Shown: piece by piece, positions 1 to 6,249 of the stretch | How the letters are laid out: each line of letters begins with the position of its first letter | Position numbering within the stretch: the first letter of the stretch is position 1 | Assembly: GCA_013695005.1 (NCBI GenBank) | Contig: JACDBJ010000421.1 | Coordinates: 1 to 7,562 of the forward strand | DNA length: 7,562 nucleotides | DNA from: Pseudonocardiales bacterium | GTDB lineage: Bacteria > Actinomycetota > Actinomycetes > Mycobacteriales > Pseudonocardiaceae | Direction: 5' to 3' | Position numbers and translations under genes: made by a program | Notes under the pieces: generated by a model | What the model saw: only the letters and a program-made list of their open reading frames with translations | Databases searched by the model: none | Told to the model about the DNA's origin: nothing

Positions 1-772
1 GATCAAGGGTGGCCGGCTCGCTGCCGCCGCGTACCCAGCGTCCACGGTGGCGCTGATGATCTCGGATGTGCCCGGCGACGACCCGGCGATCATCGCATCC
101 GGGCCGACCGTGTCGGAGGCGTCCACCCCGGCCGAGGCGCTCGCGGTGCTGGACGCCTACGACGTCGAGCTGAAGCCGTCGGTCCGCGCGTACCTGGAGT
201 CCGCCGAGGGTGCCCCCGGCGCAGACGATCAGCGGATGACGCGGGTCACCAACCACGTCATCGCCGCCCCGCAGCAGTCGTTGGAAGCCGCCGCGGCGGT
301 AGCGCGCGACTGGGGCGTGTACCCACTGGTCCTCGGCGACTCGATCGAGGGTGAGGCTCGCGAGGTGGGCGTCGTGCTGGCCGGCATCGCCCGGCAGGTG
401 CTGCGGCACGGGCAGCCGGTGGCGCCGCCGTGCGTGCTGCTCTGCGGTGGTGAGACGACGGTGACCGTGCGGGGCAAGGGGCGTGGCGGGCGAAACGTCG
501 AGCTGCTGTTGGCGCTGGCGGTGGCGCTGCGCGGGGCGGACGGGGTGTACGCGCTGTCCGCGGACACCGACGGCGTGGACGGCGCCGAGGAGGTGGCCGG
601 GGCGATCGTCACGCCGGACACGCTGGAGCGGGCGGCGGCCCTGGGCATCGACGCCGCCGGCGCCCTGTCCGACAACGACGGGCACGGGTTCTTCGAGGCC
701 ATCGGCGACCAGGTGATCACCGGCCCGACGCTGACCAACGTCAACGACTTCCGCGCCGTGCTGGTCAACTGA
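1..772 (+). CDS. Glycerate 2-kinase (DUF4147/MOFRL family), C-terminal part, cut by window edge
   Basis: This is the last 256 residues of a protein that runs in from the left edge, reading in frame from base 2; the ATG at 47 is internal. Family members have roughly 400-450 residues, so the N-terminal part is outside. Recognisable blocks are SDVPGDDPAIIASGPTV near the start, GGETTVTVRGKGRGGRNVEL in the middle (the MOFRL domain glycine- and arginine-rich loop), ALSADTDGVDGAEEVAGA, and the terminal block LSDNDGHGFFEAIGDQVITG followed by TLTNVNDFRAVLV. Established family role: ATP-dependent phosphorylation of D-glycerate to 2-phospho-D-glycerate in the cytoplasm, linking glyoxylate, tartrate or serine-derived glycerate to glycolysis. 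Nothing in the visible part suggests damage. It converges on the lysR gene, with only 6 bp between the two stop codons, so the neighbours to the right need not be functionally related. Confidence 0.9.
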   Translation, partial: IKGGRLAAAAYPASTVALMISDVPGDDPAIIASGPTVSEASTPAEALAVLDAYDVELKPSVRAYLESAEGAPGADDQRMTRVTNHVIAAPQQSLEAAAAVARDWGVYPLVLGDSIEGEAREVGVVLAGIARQVLRHGQPVAPPCVLLCGGETTVTVRGKGRGGRNVELLLALAVALRGADGVYALSADTDGVDGAEEVAGAIVTPDTLERAAALGIDAAGALSDNDGHGFFEAIGDQVITGPTLTNVNDFRAVLVN

Positions 773-778
773 CCGTCG

Positions 779-1666
779 CTAGTCGGACCGCTCGATGGCC
801 GCTTCGACGAAGTCGACCACGGCCGTGCTGCCGACACCGGCTCGCCAGGCCAGCGCCAGCTCGTTCGGCGGCAAACCCGTCACATCGATCGTGACGATCC
901 CTTCGCGCTGGTAGATGGCGGCGTTTCCCTCCGCGACGAGTACCACCCCTTGGCAGTTCGCTACGGCTTCGAACGCTTCGTCCGCGCTTCGCGCAACAGC
1001 CCCGATGACCGGCGGCCTCCCATCCCGGTGGGCGGTGGCGAGCCAGTGGTCGCGCAGCGTCCCGGCTTCCTCCGGCAGCGCTACGAACGGTTCGTCGATG
1101 AGGTCGGCCAGCGACACCTGCCGTCGTCCAGCCAGCCTGTGAATGGTGGAGACCGCAAGTACCGTTTGCTCGGCGGCGATGACATGGCAGCGGAGGCCGT
1201 CAAGATCGGGCAGCGGAAACCAGAGCACCGCGACGTCGACGGCGCCATCACCGAGCCCGCAGGTCGGGTCGTCCCAGCTCACCTGAGTGAGGTTGATCCG
1301 CCAACCTGGACGACGCTGCTTGAAGCGTTTGGTGATTTCCGGCAGCAGGCCGCGACCGACGCTGGTCTGCATCCCGACCCGCAGCGTTGACGCTTCGTCG
1401 GCCGCAGCGTCGCCGGCCGCGCGTTGAGCCTCGTCCCAGTTCCGCAGCAGGGTCTGGATGTGCGGCAGGAGCGCTTGGCCGGCCGCGGTCAGTGCGGTGC
1501 GCTGTCCGTCGCGTTCGAACAGCGTCAGGCGCAGATCTTGCTCGAGGCGGCGGACCTGCTTGGACATCGCGGGTTGGGAGACGAACAGGCGCTCGGCGGC
1601 CCTGGTGAAGTGCAGCTCCTCGGCGACGGCCTCGAAGTACCGCAGCGCACGCAGATGAACGTCCAT
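779..1666 (-). CDS. LysR family transcriptional regulator
   Basis: A complete 295-residue protein of typical LysR length. The N-terminal winged helix-turn-helix is clear: MDVHLRALRYFEAVAEELHF, then the recognition helix in residues 21-42 (TRAAERLFVSQPAMSKQVRR) and LEQDLRLTLFERDGQRTALT as the wing. Residues about 93-293 form the periplasmic-binding-like effector domain (starting LRVGMQTSVGRGLLPEI). The start at 1666 is chosen because LysR proteins begin just before the helix RALRYFEAV; no earlier start is needed. The gene is divergent from the NTF2/NTF2/hydrolase operon with 60 bp between the two ATG codons, so by the usual LysR arrangement it probably controls that operon and itself in response to a small ligand. 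The ligand cannot be read from the sequence. The 3' end is 6 bp from the glycerate kinase stop on the other strand. Confidence 0.93.
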   Translation of the reverse strand: MDVHLRALRYFEAVAEELHFTRAAERLFVSQPAMSKQVRRLEQDLRLTLFERDGQRTALTAAGQALLPHIQTLLRNWDEAQRAAGDAAADEASTLRVGMQTSVGRGLLPEITKRFKQRRPGWRINLTQVSWDDPTCGLGDGAVDVAVLWFPLPDLDGLRCHVIAAEQTVLAVSTIHRLAGRRQVSLADLIDEPFVALPEEAGTLRDHWLATAHRDGRPPVIGAVARSADEAFEAVANCQGVVLVAEGNAAIYQREGIVTIDVTGLPPNELALAWRAGVGSTAVVDFVEAAIERSD

Positions 1667-1726
1667 GCCCGGATGTTATGACGACAGGTCTTGGACGAGA
1701 ACAGCCCCAGCGCGGATCGTGGAGCT
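1667..1726. promoter_or_regulatory. Divergent promoter/operator region between lysR and the NTF2-hydrolase operon
   Basis: Only 60 bp separate the two divergent ATG codons, so both promoters and the LysR site must lie here or extend into coding DNA. An imperfect inverted repeat, ATGAC-N5-GTCTT at 1678-1692 (4 of 5 arms pair), is the best candidate operator half-site pair; its size is close to the T-N11-A type boxes of LysR regulators. On the - strand CATAAC (1675-1680) could be a -10 element for lysR. On the + strand TTGGAC at 1691-1696 could serve as a -35 for the operon, but no good -10 follows. These are inferences from short motifs. Confidence 0.4.
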
Positions 1727-2212
1727 ATGAACTCGACTGGGCTCGCGCTGGCCCCCGTTGATGCCCGGGATTGGCTCGAGATCGTGCAGGTGACTACCCG
1801 GATGGCGTGGCTGACCGATCACCGCGACTGGGAAGGTCTCGTGGAGGTGTTCGCTGACCACGTCGATCTGGACTACACCAGCCTGGCCGGTGGCGAACCC
1901 GCCCGGCTGGCCGCTGCCGACGTCGTGGCCGGGTGGCTGTCCGGACTCGAGGGCCTCGACGCGACCCAGCACCTGGTGTCGAACCACCTGGTCGAAGTCC
2001 GTGGCGATCGTGCCGTGGCGACCGCGCAGTTCCAGGCCGTGCACGTGCTGACCAACCCGCACGGGGATCCGATCTGGACGTTGGGCGGGCGCTACCGGTT
2101 CGGACTGGCCCAGGGCGAGGTCGGGTGGCGGATCGACGCGATCACGATGACCGCCACGTGGGCCACCGGCAACCAACAGATCATGACCCTGGCCGCGGAG
2201 GTAGCGCGATGA
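1727..2212 (+). CDS. SnoaL-like / NTF2-fold protein 1
   Basis: A 161-residue protein of the nuclear transport factor 2-like (SnoaL_4 type) group. Visible family features are the N-terminal helix region WLEIVQVTTRMAWLTDHRDW (residues 16-35), the strand VDLDYTSL at 47-53, a conserved histidine region QHLVSNHLVEVRGDRAVATA at 81-100, and a C-terminal sheet containing GGRYRFGLAQGEVGWRI. Such cone-shaped small proteins act as cyclases, isomerases, dehydratases or simple ligand-binding proteins, so no reaction can be assigned. The ATG at 1727 is chosen; a GGAG sits unusually close (2 nt) in front. An in-frame TTG at 1691 would add 12 residues but has no better ribosome site and would use up the short divergent promoter. 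First gene of the operon; its TGA overlaps the next ATG (ATGA). Confidence 0.85.
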   Translation: MNSTGLALAPVDARDWLEIVQVTTRMAWLTDHRDWEGLVEVFADHVDLDYTSLAGGEPARLAAADVVAGWLSGLEGLDATQHLVSNHLVEVRGDRAVATAQFQAVHVLTNPHGDPIWTLGGRYRFGLAQGEVGWRIDAITMTATWATGNQQIMTLAAEVAR

Positions 2213-2649
2213 GCGCGCCGACCGAACCCACCGACCCGAAGTTGGCATCGATCGCCGCGTTCTTCCAGTCCTACGCTGGCGGTGACCGCGACGGCATCGG
2301 CGCTGTGCTGGCTGAGGACGTCGAGTGGACCATCCCCGGTCACCACCCGCTGGCCGGCACAAAGCAGGGCATCGACGAGGTGCTCGCGTTCTTCGACGCG
2401 CTGGCGGCTTCGGGATTTCAGGCCGAGACATTCTTCCTCGAGGCCAGCGACGAGTACGTCGTCGACATCCACCGCGGGTACTCCACCCAGGGAACTGGGC
2501 AGGTCGACACCATATGGGCACTGGTGTGGCACTTCAACCCCGACGGCAAGGTCGACCGGGTGTTCAACCTCAGCGGCGACCAACACCAGATGGACAACTT
2601 CGTGTGGGCCAACTACCCGCTCAAGCCGCTGCCCGACCGACTCGCCTGA
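2209..2649 (+). CDS. SnoaL-like / NTF2-fold protein 2
   Basis: A 146-residue second NTF2-like protein, distinct from the first in sequence and not an obvious recent duplicate. The order is typical of the ketosteroid-isomerase-like branch: an N-terminal helix KLASIAAFFQSYAGGDRDGI (11-30), then VLAEDVEWTIPGHHPLAGTK (33-52) with the W-x-x-PG-x-x-PLAG signature, a second helix GIDEVLAFFDALAASGF, and strands ending TIWALVWHFNPDGKVDRVFN (101-120). Enzymatic role unknown; members bind or isomerise small hydrophobic molecules. The start ATG at 2209 overlaps the previous stop by 4 nt, and a strong GGAGG at 2197-2201 lies 7 nt upstream, so it has its own ribosome site as well as likely coupling. Two NTF2 proteins made together could form a heteromer or act on successive intermediates; this is inference. 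Confidence 0.87.
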   Translation: MSAPTEPTDPKLASIAAFFQSYAGGDRDGIGAVLAEDVEWTIPGHHPLAGTKQGIDEVLAFFDALAASGFQAETFFLEASDEYVVDIHRGYSTQGTGQVDTIWALVWHFNPDGKVDRVFNLSGDQHQMDNFVWANYPLKPLPDRLA

Positions 2650-2679
2650 ACCCGCCCCTCACTCAAGCCTGTCCACCTG

Positions 2680-2685
2680 AAAGGA
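2680..2685 (+). promoter_or_regulatory. Ribosome binding site deciding the GTG start of the hydrolase
   Basis: AAAGGA, 6 nt before the GTG at 2692. It lies in the 42-bp gap after the second NTF2 gene and fixes the start, as no other start with a comparable site is nearby. Confidence 0.6.
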
Positions 2686-2691
2686 CCATCC

Positions 2692-3588
2692 GTGCCCACC
2701 CCGATCACCACCGAACGTGTCCGATTCCCGTCCGGCTCCAACACCCTCGTCGGTGACCTCTACCGGCCCGTCGACGCCGCCGAGGTAGGCCCGGCGGTGG
2801 TGGTCACGGGTTCGTGGACCACGGTGAAGGAACAGATGGCCGGGCTTTATGCGCGGCGGCTCGCCGCCGAAGGGCTGAGCACCCTGGCGTTCGACTTCAC
2901 CGGGTACGGCCAGAGCCAAGGAGAGCTGCGTGACCTGGAGGACCCCGCCCAGAAGGCCGCCGACATCGCCGCCGCCGTCGGCTACCTGACGACTCGTGCC
3001 GATGTCGACGCCGGGCGCATCGGCGCCCTGGCGGTCTGCGCCAGCTCCGGCTACACCGCGGCCAATGCCGCCGACGACCCCCGCGTCGCCTCGATCGCGT
3101 TCGTCGCCCCGTGGCTGCACGACCCGGAGCTGGTCAAGCCTTACTACGGCGGCGACGAGGGCGTTGCCGCCCGTCTCCGAGCCGGCGAGGCGGCCCGCGC
3201 CGGCTACGAAGCCACCGGTGAGGTCGACTACGTGCCAGCCGTCTCGTCAACCGACGAGTTGGCCGCGATGTTCGGCCCCTGGGACTACTACCTCAACCCC
3301 GACCGAGGAGCGATACCGGAGTGGGGCGGACGCTTCGCCGTGATGGCCTGGCCGGGCTGGCTGACCTACGACGCCGTCTCCGTCGCCAGCCGGCTCACAC
3401 AGCCGGTCCAGATCGTGCACAGCCACGAGGGCGCCGTTCCCGAGGGAACCGAACGGTTCTACGCGCAGTTGTCCGGGCCGAAGGACATCGTGTGGACCGA
3501 GGGAGAACAGTTCGACTTCTACGACCAGCCTGCCCAGGTCGACGCCGCTATCGACGCCGTCCGCGCCCACTTCGAACGGACCTTGTGA
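2692..3588 (+). CDS. Alpha/beta hydrolase (dienelactone hydrolase-like / YcjY-like)
   Basis: A 298-residue alpha/beta hydrolase with no signal peptide. Visible blocks: strand and oxyanion region PAVVVTGSWTTVKEQMAGLY (residues 34-53), LSTLAFDFTGYGQSQGE (62-78), the helix LEDPAQKAADIAAAVGYL, the nucleophile elbow RIGALAVCASSGYTAANAA (109-127) and the late region QPVQIVHSHEGAVPEGTERF (237-256), where Glu246 may be the acid. The elbow CASSG can supply Ser118 (small-x-Ser-x-small) or Cys116 as nucleophile. The C-terminal block where related hydrolases carry the catalytic His, typically G-x-x-H-x-D-x-YD, reads EGEQFDFYDQP, with Gln273 in the His place. It may therefore be a subfamily with altered chemistry. 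Third gene of the LysR-linked operon; probably acts on the same substrate as the NTF2 proteins. GTG start with AAAGGA in front. Confidence 0.87.
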   Translation: MPTPITTERVRFPSGSNTLVGDLYRPVDAAEVGPAVVVTGSWTTVKEQMAGLYARRLAAEGLSTLAFDFTGYGQSQGELRDLEDPAQKAADIAAAVGYLTTRADVDAGRIGALAVCASSGYTAANAADDPRVASIAFVAPWLHDPELVKPYYGGDEGVAARLRAGEAARAGYEATGEVDYVPAVSSTDELAAMFGPWDYYLNPDRGAIPEWGGRFAVMAWPGWLTYDAVSVASRLTQPVQIVHSHEGAVPEGTERFYAQLSGPKDIVWTEGEQFDFYDQPAQVDAAIDAVRAHFERTL

Positions 3589-3600
3589 GGGCCGGTGAGC

Positions 3601-3624
3601 TGAGACGCGGCTGGAACCGTCTCA
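3601..3624 (+). terminator. Inverted repeat after the hydrolase gene, possible terminator
   Basis: TGAGACG at 3601-3607 pairs perfectly with CGTCTCA at 3618-3624 around a 10-nt loop, starting 12 nt after the hydrolase stop. There is no T-run, as is common for actinobacterial terminators. It could instead be an operator for the downstream gene. A 7-bp stem is suggestive only. Confidence 0.4.
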
Positions 3625-3673
3625 CGTCCCGGACCGTCTGTCACACTTGGGCAGAGCTATGGAGGGACCAGCC

Positions 3674-4261
3674 GTGAGTGCCGACGCTGACGTGTCCGAG
3701 CACGTCGGCCCATGGACCGAGGCCGACTACCAGGCGCTGCCCGAGACCGCGAACAGGATCGAACTCGTGGACGGGGCGCTTGTCGTGAGCCCGATAGCGA
3801 ACAGGCCGCACCAGCGGCTCGCCTTACGCCTGGCGTTCGCCTTGGACGAGTCTGCGCCCTCGCACCTCGAGGTGCACGGTGAGCTGAACGTCCGGCTCGG
3901 GAGGGACCGGATCCTGATCCCCGACCTGGTCGTCGCCGACAACCCCGGTGGCACCGAGACGTTCGTCGATGCGTCGCATGTCGTGCTCGTCGCAGAGATC
4001 ACCTCGCCGTCGAACGCGGGGATCGATCGGCTGCTCAAGCCGCAGCTCTACGCGGCCGCGGGCATCCCGCATTTCCTGCGGATCGACCTCGCCGACGCAG
4101 CGGATGCCGCGCCGGCCGCGGTCGCTTACCGGCTGCGCGGCGAGCGCTACGAGGAGGTCAGGCGGGTCGAGCCGGGCCAGATCCTGTCACTGACTGAGCC
4201 GTTCGCGGCCGAACTGGACCTCGCCGACCTAGCCGCCCGCACCCGCCCGCCCGCCCGCTGA
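3674..4261 (+). CDS. Uma2 family protein (PD-(D/E)XK nuclease fold, DUF820)
   Basis: A 195-residue protein matching the Uma2 family throughout. In order: WTEADYQALPETANRIELVD (14-33) with Glu30 in the ELVDG motif, a helical part with PHQRLALRLA, IPDLVV (82-87) with the acidic Asp84, the catalytic strand VVLVAEITSPSNAG (103-116) with Glu108, then Lys122 and LYAAAGIPHFLRIDLA. These are the acidic residues of the PD-(D/E)XK fold. Family members are called putative restriction endonucleases but their biological role is largely unproven; actinomycetes often carry many copies. The GTG at 3674 is preferred because GGAGGG at 3661-3666 lies 7 nt before it; ATG 3659 and TTG 3647 in the same frame would lengthen it by 5 or 9 residues. 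Its last 115 bp overlap the GNAT gene on the other strand. No methylase or specificity gene is nearby. Confidence 0.88.
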   Translation: MSADADVSEHVGPWTEADYQALPETANRIELVDGALVVSPIANRPHQRLALRLAFALDESAPSHLEVHGELNVRLGRDRILIPDLVVADNPGGTETFVDASHVVLVAEITSPSNAGIDRLLKPQLYAAAGIPHFLRIDLADAADAAPAAVAYRLRGERYEEVRRVEPGQILSLTEPFAAELDLADLAARTRPPAR

Positions 4262-4848
4262 TCGGGCCGCGGCGGGCACCCATCGTCAACGGCCTTGGCT
4301 TTCCAAGCCGAGGACAAGCGCATCGTAGTGAGGGCGTCGTCGTAGGGTCGGACCTTGCCGATTTTCTGCCAACCCCACTTGAGGTACGCCCGTCGGGCTG
4401 CGGCGTTGTCCTCTCGGACCAGAAGCGTGGCACGTTCCTCAGGACGGTGGTCGAGGAGTTCGTCGTGGAGGGCGTGCGCGACGCCCTGACCCTGCCACTC
4501 GGGGTGAACCATGAGCTCGCATAGGGCGAACGTGCGACGCCCTGTCTCGGTGATCAGTTCGGGCTCGACGGGCGTCGTGAGACCTTTCCACCAGCGCGCT
4601 GCACTGGGGAGCACGTAGCCGAACGCCAGGCCGATTGGCTCGTGATTGGCCTCGGCGATAACGATCTCGAAGCCGCTTGCTTTCATGTAGCCGCGGACCC
4701 GGTCCACGAAGCGGACCGCGCTATAGAACGGATCATCGATCACGTCGGCGTGGGTCGCCTCATAGACAGGCGTGATGACGCCATCGACGATCTCCTCTGC
4801 GGCCTGGGCGTCGTGGTGAGTGAAAACCACCCGGGGCCGGCGGGTCAT
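4147..4848 (-). CDS. GNAT family N-acetyltransferase with a C-terminal extension
   Basis: A 233-residue protein. The acetyl-CoA binding motif is clear: CELMVHPEWQGQGVAHALHD (110-129), containing the Q-x-x-G-x-A/G loop, followed by ATLLVREDNAAARRAYLKWG (140-159) and WQKIGKVRPYDDALTTMRL. It would transfer an acetyl group from acetyl-CoA to an amine of unknown identity in the cytoplasm. The family fold normally ends near residue 182; the last ~50 residues are Arg/Ser/Ala-rich, unlike the domain, and are encoded largely antisense to the Uma2 3' end, so they look like read-through after loss of an original stop. The ATG at 4848 overlaps the TGA of the upstream TPR gene (ATGA), implying coupled translation and a joint function. 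Confidence 0.87.
   Translation of the reverse strand: MTRRPRVVFTHHDAQAAEEIVDGVITPVYEATHADVIDDPFYSAVRFVDRVRGYMKASGFEIVIAEANHEPIGLAFGYVLPSAARWWKGLTTPVEPELITETGRRTFALCELMVHPEWQGQGVAHALHDELLDHRPEERATLLVREDNAAARRAYLKWGWQKIGKVRPYDDALTTMRLSSAWKAKAVDDGCPPRPDQRAGGRVRAARSARSSSAANGSVSDRIWPGSTRLTSS
4242..4257. repeat. Tetranucleotide tandem repeat (CCCG)4
   Basis: Four perfect CCCG units just before the Uma2 stop and inside the antisense-encoded tail of the GNAT gene. A gain or loss of one unit would shift both reading frames at their C-termini. At this GC content a chance origin is quite possible. Confidence 0.6.
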
Positions 4849-6098
4849 GGCCGTCCGAGAGACAAGGCGAGCAGGTCACGGGCTTGCGTGACCGCCGGCA
4901 GGTTGCGCGCTCGATCGGGCAACACATCGAGCGTGAGGGCGGCGGTCCGGCGCACCAGGCCATCGTGGCCGTAGTCCGGGCGTAGTGCTTCCAGTGCACG
5001 GATCACGTGTCGCGCCCCCTCCGAAGGGTCACCAGAGACGATCAGGCAGGTCGCCCGGTGCAGCTCGACCTGCGCAGGCCCCTGGTAAGCGGCGTCTGGA
5101 TAGAGCCCACGTGCGGCGTCTTGCGCGGCGGTCGCGTCACCGGCGCGGCCGGCGTGTGAGTGCACGAAGCTCTCGACGTGACGCAGCCGCTGCTCAGACC
5201 ATCCCCATTGCGAGTCTTGATCCTCGCGGACTTGGTCGGGCAGAAGCAAGAAGACGGCGGTGAGGTCGTCGAGGGCGTCGTGCGCCTCTCGATGGTGGCC
5301 GTGCGTCGCGAATACCTGCGCACGAGCCGCGTGCCCACTGGCTACGCCCGCGCATGGCGTGCCTGCGGCGACGGCGACGGCCTCGCCAGCCAGCTTCACG
5401 ACGGACTGCGGCGCCCGCTGCTGGTAGAGCCCGAACACAGCTCGGCGACCCCGGACGAGCGCTTGCAGACTGCGATCGCCTATCTGGTCGGCGGCGCGCA
5501 GCGCAGTGCGCCAGTAGCCGTTGGCATGCTGGGCATAGCCGACGTTGAGCAGGGTGATCGCCGTGAGTGCACTCAGCTGGCTCGTCACGCGCATCAAGCG
5601 CGTCTGCAGATCACCGGTCGAGTGAGCCACCCTCGCCTGAATCTCATCGAGGTCCGCAAGCAGGTAAGGAAGCATCTGCGCAGGTGGGACGTGACCGACG
5701 TCGTATGCGTAGTCGTCGGATACGCGCTCCCACTCGTCGGCGTCATGACCCCCAGTGGTGCTGCCGAGCGCACTGTCGACGCCGCGCCGCAGACGCTCCA
5801 GGCCACCGACGAAAGGCCCTGCAGCAGCACCTCCGACCAGCCTGAGCATCGCTCGGCGTTCCACGTCGCCCTCATCTCCGACACGGGGCTCCGACAGCGC
5901 GACTCCTATCCCACCGCCGACGAGATCGTACGTCTGGCTGGGCGGGCTATCAGCGGCGTCCGACCGCAGCAGCTCGAACCGTTGGCGCGCGGAGGCGTCA
6001 GTGCGACCAAGCGCGGTGTCAAGGATCGCCTCTACGCAGCAGATGATCGAGCGAGGTGTACCAGCGGCCGGGCTTAGCGTCGTGCGCCTCGCAGACAC
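4845..6098 (-). CDS. TPR-type sensor protein resembling the C-terminal part of an XRE-family regulator; start uncertain
   Basis: From the GTG at 6098 this is 417 residues. It resembles the part of actinobacterial XRE regulators that follows the DNA-binding domain: a linker with LDTALGRTDASARQRFELL, the typical ERRAMLRLVGGAAAG segment (a twin-Arg look-alike found in these regulators, not an export signal), then alpha-helical TPR-like repeats through ALTAITLLNVGYAQHANGYW, ALRAADQIGDRSLQALVRGR and AARAQVFATHGHHREAHDAL to the C-terminus. No helix-turn-helix is seen in any frame just upstream, so the gene seems to lack its head. The frame stays open to 6446 but that part is antisense-frame shadow of vapC. 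Other starts are GTG 5864, with GAGGG 4 nt in front, and ATG 5849. Likely a ligand or partner-protein sensor; coupled by ATGA to the GNAT gene. Third-position GC is lower than in the left-hand genes. Confidence 0.62.
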   Translation of the reverse strand: MSARRTTLSPAAGTPRSIICCVEAILDTALGRTDASARQRFELLRSDAADSPPSQTYDLVGGGIGVALSEPRVGDEGDVERRAMLRLVGGAAAGPFVGGLERLRRGVDSALGSTTGGHDADEWERVSDDYAYDVGHVPPAQMLPYLLADLDEIQARVAHSTGDLQTRLMRVTSQLSALTAITLLNVGYAQHANGYWRTALRAADQIGDRSLQALVRGRRAVFGLYQQRAPQSVVKLAGEAVAVAAGTPCAGVASGHAARAQVFATHGHHREAHDALDDLTAVFLLLPDQVREDQDSQWGWSEQRLRHVESFVHSHAGRAGDATAAQDAARGLYPDAAYQGPAQVELHRATCLIVSGDPSEGARHVIRALEALRPDYGHDGLVRRTAALTLDVLPDRARNLPAVTQARDLLALSLGRP

Positions 6099-6249
6099 CC
6101 GGATCTGAGCCGCGTTGCAGCTCGCTCGACCCGGCAAGGACGGTCCCTTTGCGGAAGACCGGAGCGGCCCAAACTGCCCGGTTGGCCAGCCAGCCTCCGC
6201 GGTGACGAGCCGGCTGGCCAAGGCAGCGGCGCGCCTGCGGTGGCAGGCC
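6099..6249. other. Gap between vapC and the TPR gene, no supported gene
   Basis: On the - strand the vapC frame stays open after its stop from 6249 to a TGA at 6019-6021 but has no ATG, GTG or TTG start, so no gene is called. The stretch holds a strong inverted repeat (6182-6221). It is the place where the missing DNA-binding domain of the TPR protein would be expected, and no HTH-like sequence was recognised there. Confidence 0.5.
6182..6221 (-). terminator. Perfect 10-bp inverted repeat downstream of vapC, possible terminator
   Basis: TTGGCCAGCC at 6182-6191 pairs perfectly with GGCTGGCCAA at 6212-6221 around a 20-nt loop, starting about 30 nt after the vapC stop in the direction of transcription. 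No T-run follows. A further GGCTGGCC copy at 6284-6291, inside the vapC 3' end, could compete for the same arm, allowing an alternative fold. Confidence 0.45.

Noticed and set aside
229..837. 202-codon open frame on the - strand
   Set aside because: Ser/Pro/Thr-rich shadow of the glycerate kinase gene; overlaps the lysR 3' end as well.
1691..1726. TTG start giving a 173-residue first NTF2 protein
   Set aside because: The extra 12 residues are outside the family fold and would leave only 24 bp for a divergent control region; ATG 1727 is preferred, although its GGAG is very close.
1676..2521. 281-codon open frame on the - strand
   Set aside because: Arg/Pro/Gly-rich shadow across two NTF2-like genes with clear family sequence on the + strand.
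3674..4261. Uma2 as part of a restriction-modification or defence island
   Set aside because: No methyltransferase, specificity subunit or known defence gene lies beside it; vapBC is 2 kb away on the other strand with unrelated genes between.
5849..5890. Twin-arginine signal peptide in the TPR protein (ERRAMLRLVGGAAAG)
   Set aside because: This RR-plus-hydrophobic segment is a usual feature of the linker in actinobacterial XRE/TPR regulators, which are cytoplasmic.
5160..6077. 305-codon open frame on the + strand
   Set aside because: It is antisense to the TPR gene, with no recognisable domain; long antisense frames are common at this GC content.
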